Shown here piece by piece: positions 1 to 7,135 of a stretch of 7,913 nt of DNA (position 1 is the first letter of the stretch; the number at the start of each line of letters is the position of its first letter). This stretch comes from an uncultured Clostridia bacterium. Lineage in GTDB: Bacteria; Bacillota; Clostridia; Oscillospirales; CAG-272. The translations under genes were made by a program, and so were the position numbers. The notes beneath the pieces are model-generated. The model was not told where the DNA came from. It did no database searches and was given only the letters and a program-made list of their open reading frames with translations. The stretch covers positions 1-7,913 of the forward strand of contig CAMFEL010000098.1 in NCBI GenBank assembly GCA_945949385.1, written 5' to 3'.

Positions 1-360
1 AAGGGTACTGTAAAAAGCAAGATATACAACATATACGGAACGGACGGACAGCTTCTGCGGCAGACGCCCTATTCCTTCACCTACGGAGACCCATCCAAGG
101 GAGAGATACCGGACACCCTGTATAAGCTTGAAACAGGCGGTGGCAGCTACAGCTACGCCTACGATTCTCTTGCCCGGCTTGAAAGCCGCACACTTACTCT
201 CGGTGACACGGTAAAAACCGAAAGCTATACCTACGCGGCAAACCCTGCAAATTCCGCCTTTACAACTCCCCTTGTGTCGTCTATGACCGACCTTGCGGGA
301 AAAACTCATACATATACATACGACGCAAACGGAAATATACTGACGGATACTTACGACGGA
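1..360 (+). repeat. Rhs core repeat A, copy 1 (partner 6745-7104)
   Basis: Gapless match at offset 6744. I count 25 base differences in 360 (about 93% identity), 23 of them synonymous; the two replacements are Thr/Ala in YG(T/A)DGQ and Gly/Ser in ET(G/S)GGSY. Confidence 0.88.
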
Positions 361-1743
361 AATACCGTAAGCTACGAGTATGACAGCCTGAACCGTATGA
401 CTCGGTATAACGACCCCGTTTTCGGTCGGACATATGTGTATGTGTACGACGACAGGGGCAACATCACCGAAATGCAGGATCACAGCTATACGACCGGTGC
501 TCTGAGCGCGTATTACGGCTCCTGCGAGTATGAATACGGCGACGGCACCTGGGCGGATCTCATGACCTCCTATTGGGGAGAGGATATAGCTTACGATGAA
601 CTGGGCAACCCTCTTAACTGGATAAACGGAGAAACTCTCACATGGCAGAACGGACGTCAGCTTGCCTCCGTTGACGGAGTAACATATGGCTACAATGCGG
701 ACGGACTGAGAGTGTCAAAAACATGGGCGCGCGGCTCAACGGAATACTATGTAGTTGACGGACAGTATATCGGTGAAAAAAGCGTAAGAAACGGCACGCA
801 GTATTTTATCACCTATACATACGATGAAAACGGAAGTCCTGCGGGTATAAATGTAAACGGAACTCAGTACTGGTTTGTAAAGAACCTGCAGGGCGATGTA
901 ACGGCGATTCTTGACAGCAGCGGAGCAGTAGTTGCAAACTACCGCTATGACGCATACGGATATATCATATCCATAACCAACGGAAGCGGAGCCAATGTAG
1001 GACTTACCGATACCGGACATATTGCCCGTCTGAATCCCTTCCGCTACCGTGGGTATATGTATGACGAGGAGACGGAATTCTACTACCTGAGAAGCAGATA
1101 TTATAACCCCGAAATAGGTAGATTCCTTAATGCGGATGGGTATGTTTCCACAGGTCAGGGATTTACTGGTTATAATATGTTTGCGTACTGTAACAATGAC
1201 CCAATCAGCCACGAAGATTCTACGGGAACATTCGCAACTACTGTACTGGGAGATGTAATTACACTTAAAACCGCCGGGACGAAGAATCCTAAAACTGTAT
1301 GTCCGAATAAAAAAACAGGGTTAGAACCAGAGTTGTATATAGCTTATGGAGGAGTCGAGGTAGAACTGAAAAATGGTTGGTCTTTTCGAATTGACCCGGC
1401 AAGACCAAATCAAAAAGTCAAGAGGCATATTCACATTTACAAAAACAATGAGAAATATGCTCAATGTATTGATGGATCACCGCATGACGGCAACACTGGA
1501 GGTCCGCCTAATTCAGTAAAAAAAGAAGTTTTTAAAAAAACTGGTTGGGATTGGGATAAAAAGGAAAAAAGTTATAATAATCATAAGCAATCATTTATAT
1601 ATGATCCCAATTGTGATTGGGAAAATGGAAATTGTGAGGGGCATGGTATTCTGCCTTATGGCGGACTATATTATATGCCGACTTCTAACGGTTCAATGCC
1701 AATGCCTACATTTTTTCCGTTTGGTGTGCCAGCTTTTGGATAA
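1..1743 (+). CDS. Rhs/YD-repeat protein, C-terminal part with a unique toxin tip (5' end outside window)
   Basis: The frame is open from base 1, so the visible 580 residues are the C-terminal end of a larger protein; the GTG at 274 is internal and not a start. The first ~400 residues are YD repeats (TYTYDANGNILTDTYDG, VYVYDDRGNITEM, IAYDELGNPLNW, NYRYDAYGYI). They end in the Rhs-associated core signature RYRGYMYDEETEFYYLRSRY, then NPEIGRFLNADG and NMFAYCNNDPISHEDSTG. In Rhs proteins this core encapsulates the C-terminal toxin. The variable tip starts near base 1228 (residue 410). It is about 171 residues, AT-rich, and carries RHIHIY (H476, H478) and DGSPHDG (H495), then TGWDWDKK, two Cys in the NCDWENGNCEGHG stretch and a Pro/Met/Phe-rich tail. 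I do not recognise the family. The paired His and acidic residues would suit a metal-dependent enzyme such as a nuclease, but that is inference. The usual core Gly is Glu here (DEETEFYY, versus DEETGFYY in cassette 2). Its partner gene begins 20 bases downstream. Confidence 0.9.
   Translation, partial: KGTVKSKIYNIYGTDGQLLRQTPYSFTYGDPSKGEIPDTLYKLETGGGSYSYAYDSLARLESRTLTLGDTVKTESYTYAANPANSAFTTPLVSSMTDLAGKTHTYTYDANGNILTDTYDGNTVSYEYDSLNRMTRYNDPVFGRTYVYVYDDRGNITEMQDHSYTTGALSAYYGSCEYEYGDGTWADLMTSYWGEDIAYDELGNPLNWINGETLTWQNGRQLASVDGVTYGYNADGLRVSKTWARGSTEYYVVDGQYIGEKSVRNGTQYFITYTYDENGSPAGINVNGTQYWFVKNLQGDVTAILDSSGAVVANYRYDAYGYIISITNGSGANVGLTDTGHIARLNPFRYRGYMYDEETEFYYLRSRYYNPEIGRFLNADGYVSTGQGFTGYNMFAYCNNDPISHEDSTGTFATTVLGDVITLKTAGTKNPKTVCPNKKTGLEPELYIAYGGVEVELKNGWSFRIDPARPNQKVKRHIHIYKNNEKYAQCIDGSPHDGNTGGPPNSVKKEVFKKTGWDWDKKEKSYNNHKQSFIYDPNCDWENGNCEGHGILPYGGLYYMPTSNGSMPMPTFFPFGVPAFG
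547..1110 (+). repeat. Rhs core repeat B, copy 1 (partner 2261-2824)
   Basis: Gapless match at offset 1714 from ACCTGGGCGGAT to the YYLRSRYY(N/D)P codons. It is shared more loosely with the third cassette, where the strongest anchors are NGTQYWFVKNLQGDVTAILD (from 856, 2570 and 4770) and RYRGYMYDEE. Confidence 0.87.
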
Positions 1744-1763
1744 TTGTCGTAAAGGAGATATTC

Positions 1764-2228
1764 ATGAAATACTTAAAACCAGAATTATATGAAAAGGTTT
1801 GCTATTCTGAAAATAGTGAATATTATGATAAATGGAATGAGATGTACCAAACCAGTTTAACCGAGCTTGAGAAAATATCCTCTCGTCTTCCGAAATTGTT
1901 TTTGAAAGAGTTCAATAAATATCATTTTCATGATAATACAATGTTATCTCTTTCTATTCAAAGAGTAAATTACCACTATGTTTTGAAGATGGAATTATTA
2001 GACAGTCATGATAAAAAAATTATTCACAATCTGGTCTTTACGGATGTTAGAAATTTCAAATCAAATATGGATCTTGGCGTTTCGTGGGAAGATTGGATTT
2101 ACTGCGAGATACTTCCCGTTGACGAGAAGCGCACTTCTTTAGAAGTGGAGTTCCCTGATGATACAGTGTATTTTGAATTTTCAAGAATGCACTATAAAAA
2201 AACAAAATTGAGTGATGCAAAAGAGTGA
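1764..2228 (+). CDS. Putative immunity protein for the first tip (DUF4085-like, soluble)
   Basis: This 154-residue protein has no signal peptide or membrane segment. The start is set by a strong ribosome site, AGGAG at 1753-1757, six bases before the ATG; the TTG/GTG alternatives have none. The N-terminus (MKYLKPELYEK) and a central FHD motif (F55-H56-D57, in YHFHDNTMLSLSI), followed by alternating hydrophobic beta-strand patterns, resemble the DUF4085/Imm-type small proteins often found next to polymorphic toxins. That assignment is from memory of the family pattern and is tentative. It lies 20 bases behind the toxin stop in the same direction, the classic toxin-immunity order. It probably acts in the cytoplasm by binding the tip of the upstream Rhs protein. 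Base composition is as AT-rich as the tip and unlike the core, so tip and partner appear to travel as one module. Core homology resumes about 30 bases after its stop. Confidence 0.72.
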   Translation: MKYLKPELYEKVCYSENSEYYDKWNEMYQTSLTELEKISSRLPKLFLKEFNKYHFHDNTMLSLSIQRVNYHYVLKMELLDSHDKKIIHNLVFTDVRNFKSNMDLGVSWEDWIYCEILPVDEKRTSLEVEFPDDTVYFEFSRMHYKKTKLSDAKE

Positions 2229-2257
2229 CACTGTTATTCATGATCTTTATCGCTTGA
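2229..2257. other. Junction spacer between first immunity gene and second Rhs cassette
   Basis: A short stretch with no gene or clear regulatory site separates the stop of the immunity gene from the point where the Rhs core resumes. An in-frame TGA at 2255-2257 closes the core frame immediately upstream of its first matching codons (GAC ACC TGG GCG GAT, compared with GAC GGC ACC TGG GCG GAT at 541-555). No ribosome site or promoter with good -35 and -10 boxes is visible. Confidence 0.5.
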
Positions 2258-2260
2258 GAC

Positions 2261-2824
2261 ACCTGGGCGGATCTGATGATCTCCTACTGGGGAGAGGATA
2301 TAGCTTACGATGAACTGGGCAATCCTCTCAACTGGATAAACGGTGAGACGCTTACATGGCAGAACGGACGTCAGCTTGCCTCCGTTGACGGAGTTTCATA
2401 TGGCTACAATGCGGACGGACTGAGAGTGTCAAAAACATGGTCGCGCGGCTCAACGGAATACTATGTAGTTGACGGACAGTATATCGGTGAAAAAACCGTA
2501 AATAACGGCACGCAGTATTATATCTATTACATATATGACGAAAACGGTTCTCCCGCAGGAATAACCGTCAACGGAACGCAGTACTGGTTTGTAAAGAATC
2601 TGCAGGGCGATGTGACGGCAATCCTTGACAGCAGCGGCACAGTAGCTGCAAACTACCGCTATGACGCATACGGATATATCATATCCATAACCAACGGAAG
2701 CGGAGCCAATGTAGGACTTACCGATACCGGACATATTGCCCGTCTGAATCCCTTCCGCTACCGTGGGTATATGTATGACGAGGAAACGGGATTCTACTAC
2801 CTCAGAAGCAGATACTATGACCCG
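2261..2824 (+). repeat. Rhs core repeat B, copy 2
   Basis: Second copy of the block at 547-1110. It forms the entire core part of the second cassette; the unique tip follows after a short variable linker to residue 220. Confidence 0.87.
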
Positions 2825-3487
2825 TATATCGGCAGGTTTATAAACTCAGATGACAGAATAAATGATGATATATTAGGTGTTAATTTATATGCATACTGTA
2901 GTGATAATCCTGTATTGCGTATTGATGATAGTGGACATGGATGGTGGATTCCTGTTTCCGCACTTGTTGGTGGATTAGTTGGCGGCGCTTCAAAAATAGT
3001 AACCAATTTGATTTTTGGCGAAACATGGTATGAAGGTGTTTTAGGTGCTGCGTTAGGTGGTGCAACATATGGTGGTGTATTGGCTGCAACTGGCAATGTG
3101 TGGGCAGCAGGATATGCGGGAGCTGCAGTTGAGTCAATAACAAATGAAGTGATTTCATATTGCCCGATCGGACAAAGTAATGCTAAAGAACTGAATTCGG
3201 ATAATTTATCCACTTCGTTAAAAACTGTATTCGGAGAAACAGTAATAAACGGTACAATAATGGCGGTATCTGGAGAATTTTCAAATGAAATTGTTCCAAC
3301 AAATAAGAACTGGTATAAACCGCAAAAATTTACAAGTTGTATAGTAGGAAATTATGCAGTAAAGTCCGAATTGCAAACGCTAACACAGGCTGTTTTTTCT
3401 GTAAGCATATACACTATAAAGAGAAATAAAGTAAGAAGATTAAAGCAATGTCAAGATACTCAAGAAACATTGCTTACTGGTTATTGA
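2276..3487 (+). CDS. Headless Rhs cassette with Gly-rich, membrane-like toxin tip
   Basis: This 403-residue frame starts inside the Rhs core. Homology to the first cassette begins near 2258-2261 and is colinear without gaps to about 2824 (offset 1714; 13 amino-acid differences over about 183 residues). It has no N-terminal region, no signal peptide and no convincing ribosome site before ATG 2276; an in-frame stop lies at 2255. It is therefore probably a silent or displaced cassette rather than an independently translated gene. The core ends with YYLRSRYYDP, GRFINSDD and NPVLRIDDSG. The unique tip begins near residue 221. A Gly/Ala-rich hydrophobic stretch (about 225-288, with GGLVGG, LGGATYGG and AAGYAGAA) suggests a membrane-inserting or translocation segment. 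The last ~110 residues are polar and end basic (KRNKVRRLKQ). The tip family is not recognised. The next gene starts 3 bases after the stop and encodes a membrane protein, which fits a membrane-acting toxin. Confidence 0.8.
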   Translation: MISYWGEDIAYDELGNPLNWINGETLTWQNGRQLASVDGVSYGYNADGLRVSKTWSRGSTEYYVVDGQYIGEKTVNNGTQYYIYYIYDENGSPAGITVNGTQYWFVKNLQGDVTAILDSSGTVAANYRYDAYGYIISITNGSGANVGLTDTGHIARLNPFRYRGYMYDEETGFYYLRSRYYDPYIGRFINSDDRINDDILGVNLYAYCSDNPVLRIDDSGHGWWIPVSALVGGLVGGASKIVTNLIFGETWYEGVLGAALGGATYGGVLAATGNVWAAGYAGAAVESITNEVISYCPIGQSNAKELNSDNLSTSLKTVFGETVINGTIMAVSGEFSNEIVPTNKNWYKPQKFTSCIVGNYAVKSELQTLTQAVFSVSIYTIKRNKVRRLKQCQDTQETLLTGY

Positions 3488-3490
3488 GGT

Positions 3491-4222
3491 ATGAATAAAT
3501 TGTCAAACAAAAGAAAAGAACTGATTTTGAAGGTGCTAGTAGTATGCGGATGCGTATCTGGAGGAGTATTCGCTGTTGGCTCTCTGGTGACAATGTTTTT
3601 ATTCTCTCAAAAAGTATTTGAAATATTTACTGCTATTAGCTTTGGTGTTTTTGCATTTATTGGTATATTGTTTATGGTATTACTGCCTGTTTTTGGAAAT
3701 AGTTTCAATCAAAAAAGCATACAAGCAGAAAAATTCCAGCTGTATTTTGATTCGTATAATTTAATGGTAAATTATTTAAATTGTTCTCTTGCAAACGAAT
3801 CGTATAGTGCACAAGCCATTATCCCGCTTGGAACAGACGGCGAAGTTAAAGTATATGTAAAACAGACAGGAATGCGTACAATAGGGTGTTTTACTATGGT
3901 ATATATTCCAGAGCTATCGGATAGAATACTTGAAACCGCAAATAACTGTGTTACCGAAATACTTCAAAATAGCTATGGCGAAAACACAATAATCAGTAGT
4001 GTTAATATGATTTCGGTATTTTGCGTGAGCAAAATCACACCGTTTTTTAAAAGACTTATAAACAGCGGAAGTCAGCAGGAATTAAAAAATGGCAGATTAA
4101 TGGTCGGTATTTCATTCGGAGATAAGAAGATCTATATTTCAAAACCAAGTTCAGATTTTATGATTATAAAATATAAACGACTTCGAAAACAATTTATCCG
4201 AATAATGAATATTAAAAAATGA
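3491..4222 (+). CDS. Putative two-TM membrane immunity protein for the second tip
   Basis: This 243-residue protein has a basic N-terminus (MNKLSNKRKE), two hydrophobic helices (about residues 11-38 and 43-68) and a soluble domain of about 170 residues (EKFQLYFDSYNL... to the basic end YKRLRKQFIRIMNIKK). The topology is probably cytoplasmic N-terminus, hairpin in the membrane, cytoplasmic C-terminal domain. No named family is recognised. Its position three bases after a toxin cassette, and its low GC like the tip, point to an immunity role. The start is not certain: GAGGT at 3486-3490 is too close to ATG 3491 but well placed for TTG 3500 three codons later, so the protein may be three residues shorter or translated by coupling to the upstream frame. 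Its stop (TGA 4220-4222) lies exactly on the first bases of the next Rhs core block (GACGGAAATACC from 4221), so the gene end coincides with a recombination junction. Confidence 0.7.
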   Translation: MNKLSNKRKELILKVLVVCGCVSGGVFAVGSLVTMFLFSQKVFEIFTAISFGVFAFIGILFMVLLPVFGNSFNQKSIQAEKFQLYFDSYNLMVNYLNCSLANESYSAQAIIPLGTDGEVKVYVKQTGMRTIGCFTMVYIPELSDRILETANNCVTEILQNSYGENTIISSVNMISVFCVSKITPFFKRLINSGSQQELKNGRLMVGISFGDKKIYISKPSSDFMIIKYKRLRKQFIRIMNIKK

Positions 4223-5132
4223 CGGAAATACCGTAAGCTACGAGTACGACAGCCTGAACCGCCTTACGGGATATTATGACCCCATAGCGAACAGGACGGA
4301 ATTCTATACCTATGACGACAGGGGAAATATAACCGAGAGAAAGTATCGCAACAGCTATGTTTCGCCGGAGGAAGTGGCGGAAAACGGAACTTCCGGCTTT
4401 ACCGTAACTCCGTATGAATACGGTGACGGCACATGGGCAGACTTGCTTACAAAGTACGGAAGTACTGCAATAGCGTACGATGAAATAGGCAACCCTCTGA
4501 ACGGAAAAGCAAGCAATATGACCTATACGTGGGACAAGGGACGCAATCTTGTACAGTATAATTTCAGGTCATACAGCACCTCTTATACATACAACGCCGA
4601 CGGACTGAGGACATCAAAGACATATTACCAAAGCAGCAGTATATCAAAGTCAACGGAGTACTTTATAGTTGACGGGCGGTACGTAGGAGAGATTTCCACC
4701 GTAGGCAACATAGACTATGTAATAGCGTATGTATACGATGAAAATGGCGCACCTGCCGGCATCAATGTAAACGGAACGCAGTACTGGTTTGTAAAGAATC
4801 TGCAGGGCGATGTGACGGCTATTCTTGACAGCAACGGCGCGGTGGTAGCGGTTTACACATACAGCGCATGGGGCGTCAAGGTTTCGGTTAAGGACGCCGA
4901 CGGAAACAATATTACAAGTACATCCCATGTCGCCCGCCTTAATCCTTTCCGCTACCGCGGGTATATGTATGACGAGGAAACAGGCTACTATTACCTGAGA
5001 AGCAGATATTATAACCCCGAAATGGGTAGATTCCTTAATGCGGATGGGTTGGTTTCCACAGGTCAGGGGCTTGATGGGCACAATATGTTTGCGTATTGTG
5101 GGAATAACCCAGTGCTTCGTATAGACGATAAT
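4221..5132 (+). repeat. Rhs core block of the third cassette
   Basis: The block begins abruptly on the stop codon of the preceding immunity gene with GACGGAAATACC, identical to bases 355-366 of the first cassette. It continues through the full core end to NPVLRIDDNG. Its last part (RSRYYNPEMGRFLNADG, VSTGQG, NMFAYC) is closest to the first cassette, while NPVLRIDD matches the second, so the block is itself a mixture. Confidence 0.8.
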
Positions 5133-5675
5133 GGCGAGTTTTATCACATTATAATAGGTGCTGCGATTGGTGGTATTAGTTCTTTTGTATCAACATTAAT
5201 TACAGGAGGTTCTTTGAGCGATGCATTAATATCTGCAGCTTTTGGTTCTGCATCTGGCGCATTAACTGCTGCCTTCCCAGCATTTGGAGCATTAATAGGA
5301 GCTGGTTTTGGAGCTGCGGAAAGCGTTGTGTTGGATGTGAAAAACAAAGAAGATAATGAATATACAGTTACAGATATTGTGATAAATGCTACTATCTCTG
5401 CTGGATTCGGAGCAATGTCGGGTGCTTGTGAAAGCTATTTTATGAGTAAATCAGTAGATGCAGATATACGTGGAATTAAAACCGCGCTCAAGGGTACAGT
5501 CAAGGGAAACCATCCTGCCGTAAAGAAAAGCGCTGAGAAGGTTGTGAAAAGTACACTGAGGAGAATAGCTAAGGAGGCACGGATATACGGGGAAGATTTT
5601 GTATCAACAAGCGCAATATCTTGGGGAACTAAAGAGTATACAAGACGTCGTGTAAAGTATATGGTGGGTGCATAA
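4374..5675 (+). CDS. Headless Rhs cassette with second Gly-rich toxin tip (frame and homology extend back to 4221)
   Basis: Core homology begins at 4221 and the frame is open from 4209. The first listed start is GTG 4374, and the GGAGG just before it abuts the codon and is really core coding sequence, so this is probably not an independent gene. From 4221 it reads DGNTVSYEYDSLNRLTGYYD, matching the first cassette from base 355. The middle has diverged from the first cassette (an insertion around SPEEVAENGTSGFTVTPYEY; YTYSAWGVKVSV instead of YRYDAYGYIISI). The NGTQYWFVKNLQGDVTAILD and NPFRYRGYMYDEET anchors remain nearly identical. The unique tip starts near residue 255 after NPVLRIDDNG. It has Gly/Ala-rich hydrophobic stretches (about 259-320 and 334-359), then a basic C-terminal region (HPAVKKSAEKVVKSTLRRIA) ending EYTRRRVKYMVGA. 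I infer a membrane-acting toxin; the family is not recognised. The following gene starts 2 bases after the stop. Confidence 0.78.
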   Translation: MAENGTSGFTVTPYEYGDGTWADLLTKYGSTAIAYDEIGNPLNGKASNMTYTWDKGRNLVQYNFRSYSTSYTYNADGLRTSKTYYQSSSISKSTEYFIVDGRYVGEISTVGNIDYVIAYVYDENGAPAGINVNGTQYWFVKNLQGDVTAILDSNGAVVAVYTYSAWGVKVSVKDADGNNITSTSHVARLNPFRYRGYMYDEETGYYYLRSRYYNPEMGRFLNADGLVSTGQGLDGHNMFAYCGNNPVLRIDDNGEFYHIIIGAAIGGISSFVSTLITGGSLSDALISAAFGSASGALTAAFPAFGALIGAGFGAAESVVLDVKNKEDNEYTVTDIVINATISAGFGAMSGACESYFMSKSVDADIRGIKTALKGTVKGNHPAVKKSAEKVVKSTLRRIAKEARIYGEDFVSTSAISWGTKEYTRRRVKYMVGA

Positions 5676-5677
5676 CG

Positions 5678-6298
5678 ATGAGTAAGAAACGTAAAAAGAA
5701 AGAGTGTAAAAACATAAGCAGGAACAACTTAATACTGTTTTCTTTTCTTGGGTTGCTTACAGTTTATTCGGTTTTTACGGCTTTTTACAGCTATGGGAAA
5801 ATTGACCGTGAAGACTTAATAACTGTAGAAACACGTGTACATGATGTGCAAATGAACAACTTTAGTCCTCGTACTGTTGCATGGATTACTTTTAAATCAG
5901 ACAATGGCCAGCTATTTTGCTTGCGTACAGATGATTTGGACATAGAAGGGATGACAGGGCTTCAAGATTATAATGATGTTTTGACTGATACATACGGAAA
6001 TGATGTTTTGTCTGTTTCATATACGAAGCGTAAAGCTTTTTATCCGTTTAATTTGGTGATAACTTTTGATTATGACAGAGTTGCTGAAATCAAATGTAAC
6101 GGCGAAGATATTGTTAGCTTGCGTGACTTTAATTATTCAAACCGCGATGCATTTATCGGCTTCTTAATTGCAGCAGGTATATGTTTATTGATAATCATTG
6201 TTTTTGCAGTGCTTGAATACATAGTAGCCACAGTAGGAAAAGGCAAGAAAAGGAAGCGAAAAGTTGGAAAAATCAATACATGTCGGAGACGAACTTGA
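5678..6298 (+). CDS. Putative TM-domain-TM immunity protein for the third tip, C-terminus altered by recombination
   Basis: The protein has 206 residues: a Lys-rich N-terminus (MSKKRKKKECK), a membrane helix at about 18-37, an extracytoplasmic domain at about 40-155, a second helix at about 158-182, and a very basic tail (GKGKKRKRKVGK). The layout is like that of the orphan gene at 7136 and broadly like DUF3592-type membrane proteins (architecture only). ATG 5678 lies 2 bases after the toxin stop; GGTGGG at 5662-5667 may serve as ribosome site, with coupling likely. The last ~10 residues (KINTCRRRT) are not native. From 6264 the DNA matches the 3' part of the 7136 gene and is read here in the wrong frame until TGA 6296. 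Both helices precede the junction, so the protein may still function. Its likely role is protection of the membrane against the cassette-3 toxin, by inference from position. Confidence 0.72.
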   Translation: MSKKRKKKECKNISRNNLILFSFLGLLTVYSVFTAFYSYGKIDREDLITVETRVHDVQMNNFSPRTVAWITFKSDNGQLFCLRTDDLDIEGMTGLQDYNDVLTDTYGNDVLSVSYTKRKAFYPFNLVITFDYDRVAEIKCNGEDIVSLRDFNYSNRDAFIGFLIAAGICLLIIIVFAVLEYIVATVGKGKKRKRKVGKINTCRRRT

Positions 6299-6521
6299 AC
6301 TGAGATATGTAGAACAGAATGAGTGGCTTACCGAAATTAACTATATCGTAGATGCGCGATCAGGAAATGAAATTTACCGAAATATTGAAACATATACTGA
6401 GCCAGACCTTATTAGCACAATATTTCGATGGGCGTTTCCTATTGTAATCGAGGTAATATACTTAGCCATAGTATTTCTCTTTATATGGATTCATAAGGAA
6501 AAGCTGGATTTCAGAAAGTAG
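6264..6521 (+). pseudogene. 3' remnant of an immunity gene related to the gene at 7136
   Basis: This 85-residue frame starts at a TTG inside the upstream gene and corresponds to residues 108-190 of the orphan immunity protein encoded at 7136. Both read LEK.IHVGDELELRYVEQ and WLTEINY, then diverge through DARSG and the membrane helix, and end in LDFRK. The first part of the gene (Lys-rich N-terminus, first membrane helix, half of the soluble domain) is missing. The DNA match starts abruptly near 6264, where the C-terminal end of the previous immunity gene is replaced. It is not expected to make a functional protein, although its reading frame is intact. The stop at 6519-6521 and about 25 following bases are identical to the other copy. 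Confidence 0.75.
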
Positions 6522-6546
6522 CAACTGTTTGGCAGCTTAGATGCGT
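6266..6546 (+). repeat. Mosaic direct repeat, copy 1 (partner 7459-7733)
   Basis: Two blocks of near or complete identity flank a diverged middle. Block one has 63 identical bases (6282-6344 versus 7475-7537). Block two has 44 identical bases across the stop codon (6503-6546 versus 7690-7733). Between them the two copies are clearly diverged and differ by two codons in length. Confidence 0.8.
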
Positions 6547-6557
6547 TGATTGAAACT

Positions 6558-6593
6558 GGTTTCCCGGGGCGGCTGACGCCGCCCCGGGAAACC
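6558..6593. repeat. Perfect palindrome, 16-bp stem with TGAC loop
   Basis: GGTTTCCCGGGGCGGC at 6558-6573 pairs perfectly with 6578-6593 around a TGAC loop. No T-run follows, so it is not a standard intrinsic terminator, although a stem this stable would hinder transcription and protect mRNA 3' ends. A decayed copy with the same loop follows the next immunity gene. It sits exactly between the end of one cassette's immunity region and the start of the next core block (AACGGCAA at 6595). Confidence 0.85.
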
Positions 6594-6594
6594 C

Positions 6595-7110
6595 AACGGC
6601 AACCTGTACCGCACAGAGGATAAGCTGTGGAATATGGGGACGGTGTATGAGTACGACCTTGCAGGGCGGATAAACGGCATTACGTCAAGAGACCGCGATA
6701 CAAACAAAATGCAGGCGTATGAGAGCATACGCTACAACGACGGCAAGGGGACAGTCAAGAGCAAGATATACAACATATACGGCGCGGACGGACAGCTTCT
6801 GCGGCAGACGCCCTATTCCTTCACCTACGGAGACCCCTCCAAGGGAGAGATTCCGGATACCCTGTATAAGCTTGAAACAAGCGGAGGCAGTTACAGTTAT
6901 GCCTACGACTCTCTTGCCCGCCTTGAAAGCCGCACACTTACTCTCGGTGACACGGTAAAGACCGAAAGCTATACCTATGCGGCAAACCCTGCAAATTCCG
7001 CCTTTACAACACCCCTTGTGTCGTCCATGACAGACCTTGCGGGAAAGACTCATACATATACATACGACGCAAACGGTAATATACTGACGGATACCTACGA
7101 CGGCACTTGA
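6595..7110 (+). pseudogene. Truncated Rhs core fragment without toxin tip (fourth cassette)
   Basis: The frame is open from 6577 after a TGA in the palindrome loop. Recognisable core starts at 6595 (NGNLYRTEDKLWNMGTVYEY) and continues with LAGRINGITSRDRDTNKM to TYTYDANGNILTDTYDG, then stops at TGA 7108. From 6745 it is colinear with bases 1-360 of the first cassette without any indel (25 differences in 360 bases). It holds no conserved core end, no toxin and no proper start; ATG 6634 has no ribosome site. It represents a more upstream part of the Rhs core than any other fragment here. The core breaks off after TAC GAC GG, the same codon pair at which the third cassette begins, and the orphan immunity gene follows 25 bases later. 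It is most likely non-functional as a protein and serves, if at all, as recombination substrate. Confidence 0.8.
6745..7104 (+). repeat. Rhs core repeat A, copy 2
   Basis: Second copy of the block at 1-360. It lies inside the tip-less cassette and ends at the GAC GGC codons before the core is lost. Confidence 0.88.
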
Positions 7111-7135
7111 AAGAAGCTTTTGACAGGGAATTATT

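Noticed and set aside
736..1212. Long minus-strand open frame, with similar ones at 2450-2734 and 4650-5147
   Set aside because: They occur at matching positions of the repeated core and mirror its codon bias (few stops on the reverse strand); the plus frame has clear YD-repeat motifs and they have no ribosome site or family resemblance.
2255..2257. TGA read-through or recoding joining the first immunity region to the second core
   Set aside because: The sequence before the TGA in that frame has no coding character, and the immunity gene stops in another frame; a recombination junction explains it.
2815..3213. Minus-strand frames opposite the second toxin tip
   Set aside because: Pro- and Ala-rich or His- and Leu-rich translations are the reverse reading of the Gly/Ala-rich tip; no start signal.
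4367..4376. GGAGGAAGTG as ribosome site and start of the third cassette
   Set aside because: The spacing is only a few bases, and the codons are part of continuous core (SPEEVAEN); the homologous frame extends 150 bases further upstream.
6558..6593. Integron attC site
   Set aside because: Perfect uninterrupted palindrome with a 4-base loop and no R/L box structure or GTTRRRY core; no integrase in the window.
7120..7125. Perfect TTGACA as a -35 box for the orphan immunity gene
   Set aside because: No -10 at 16-18 bases; the nearest candidate lies inside the coding region. The adjoining AGGGA is better explained as a ribosome site.
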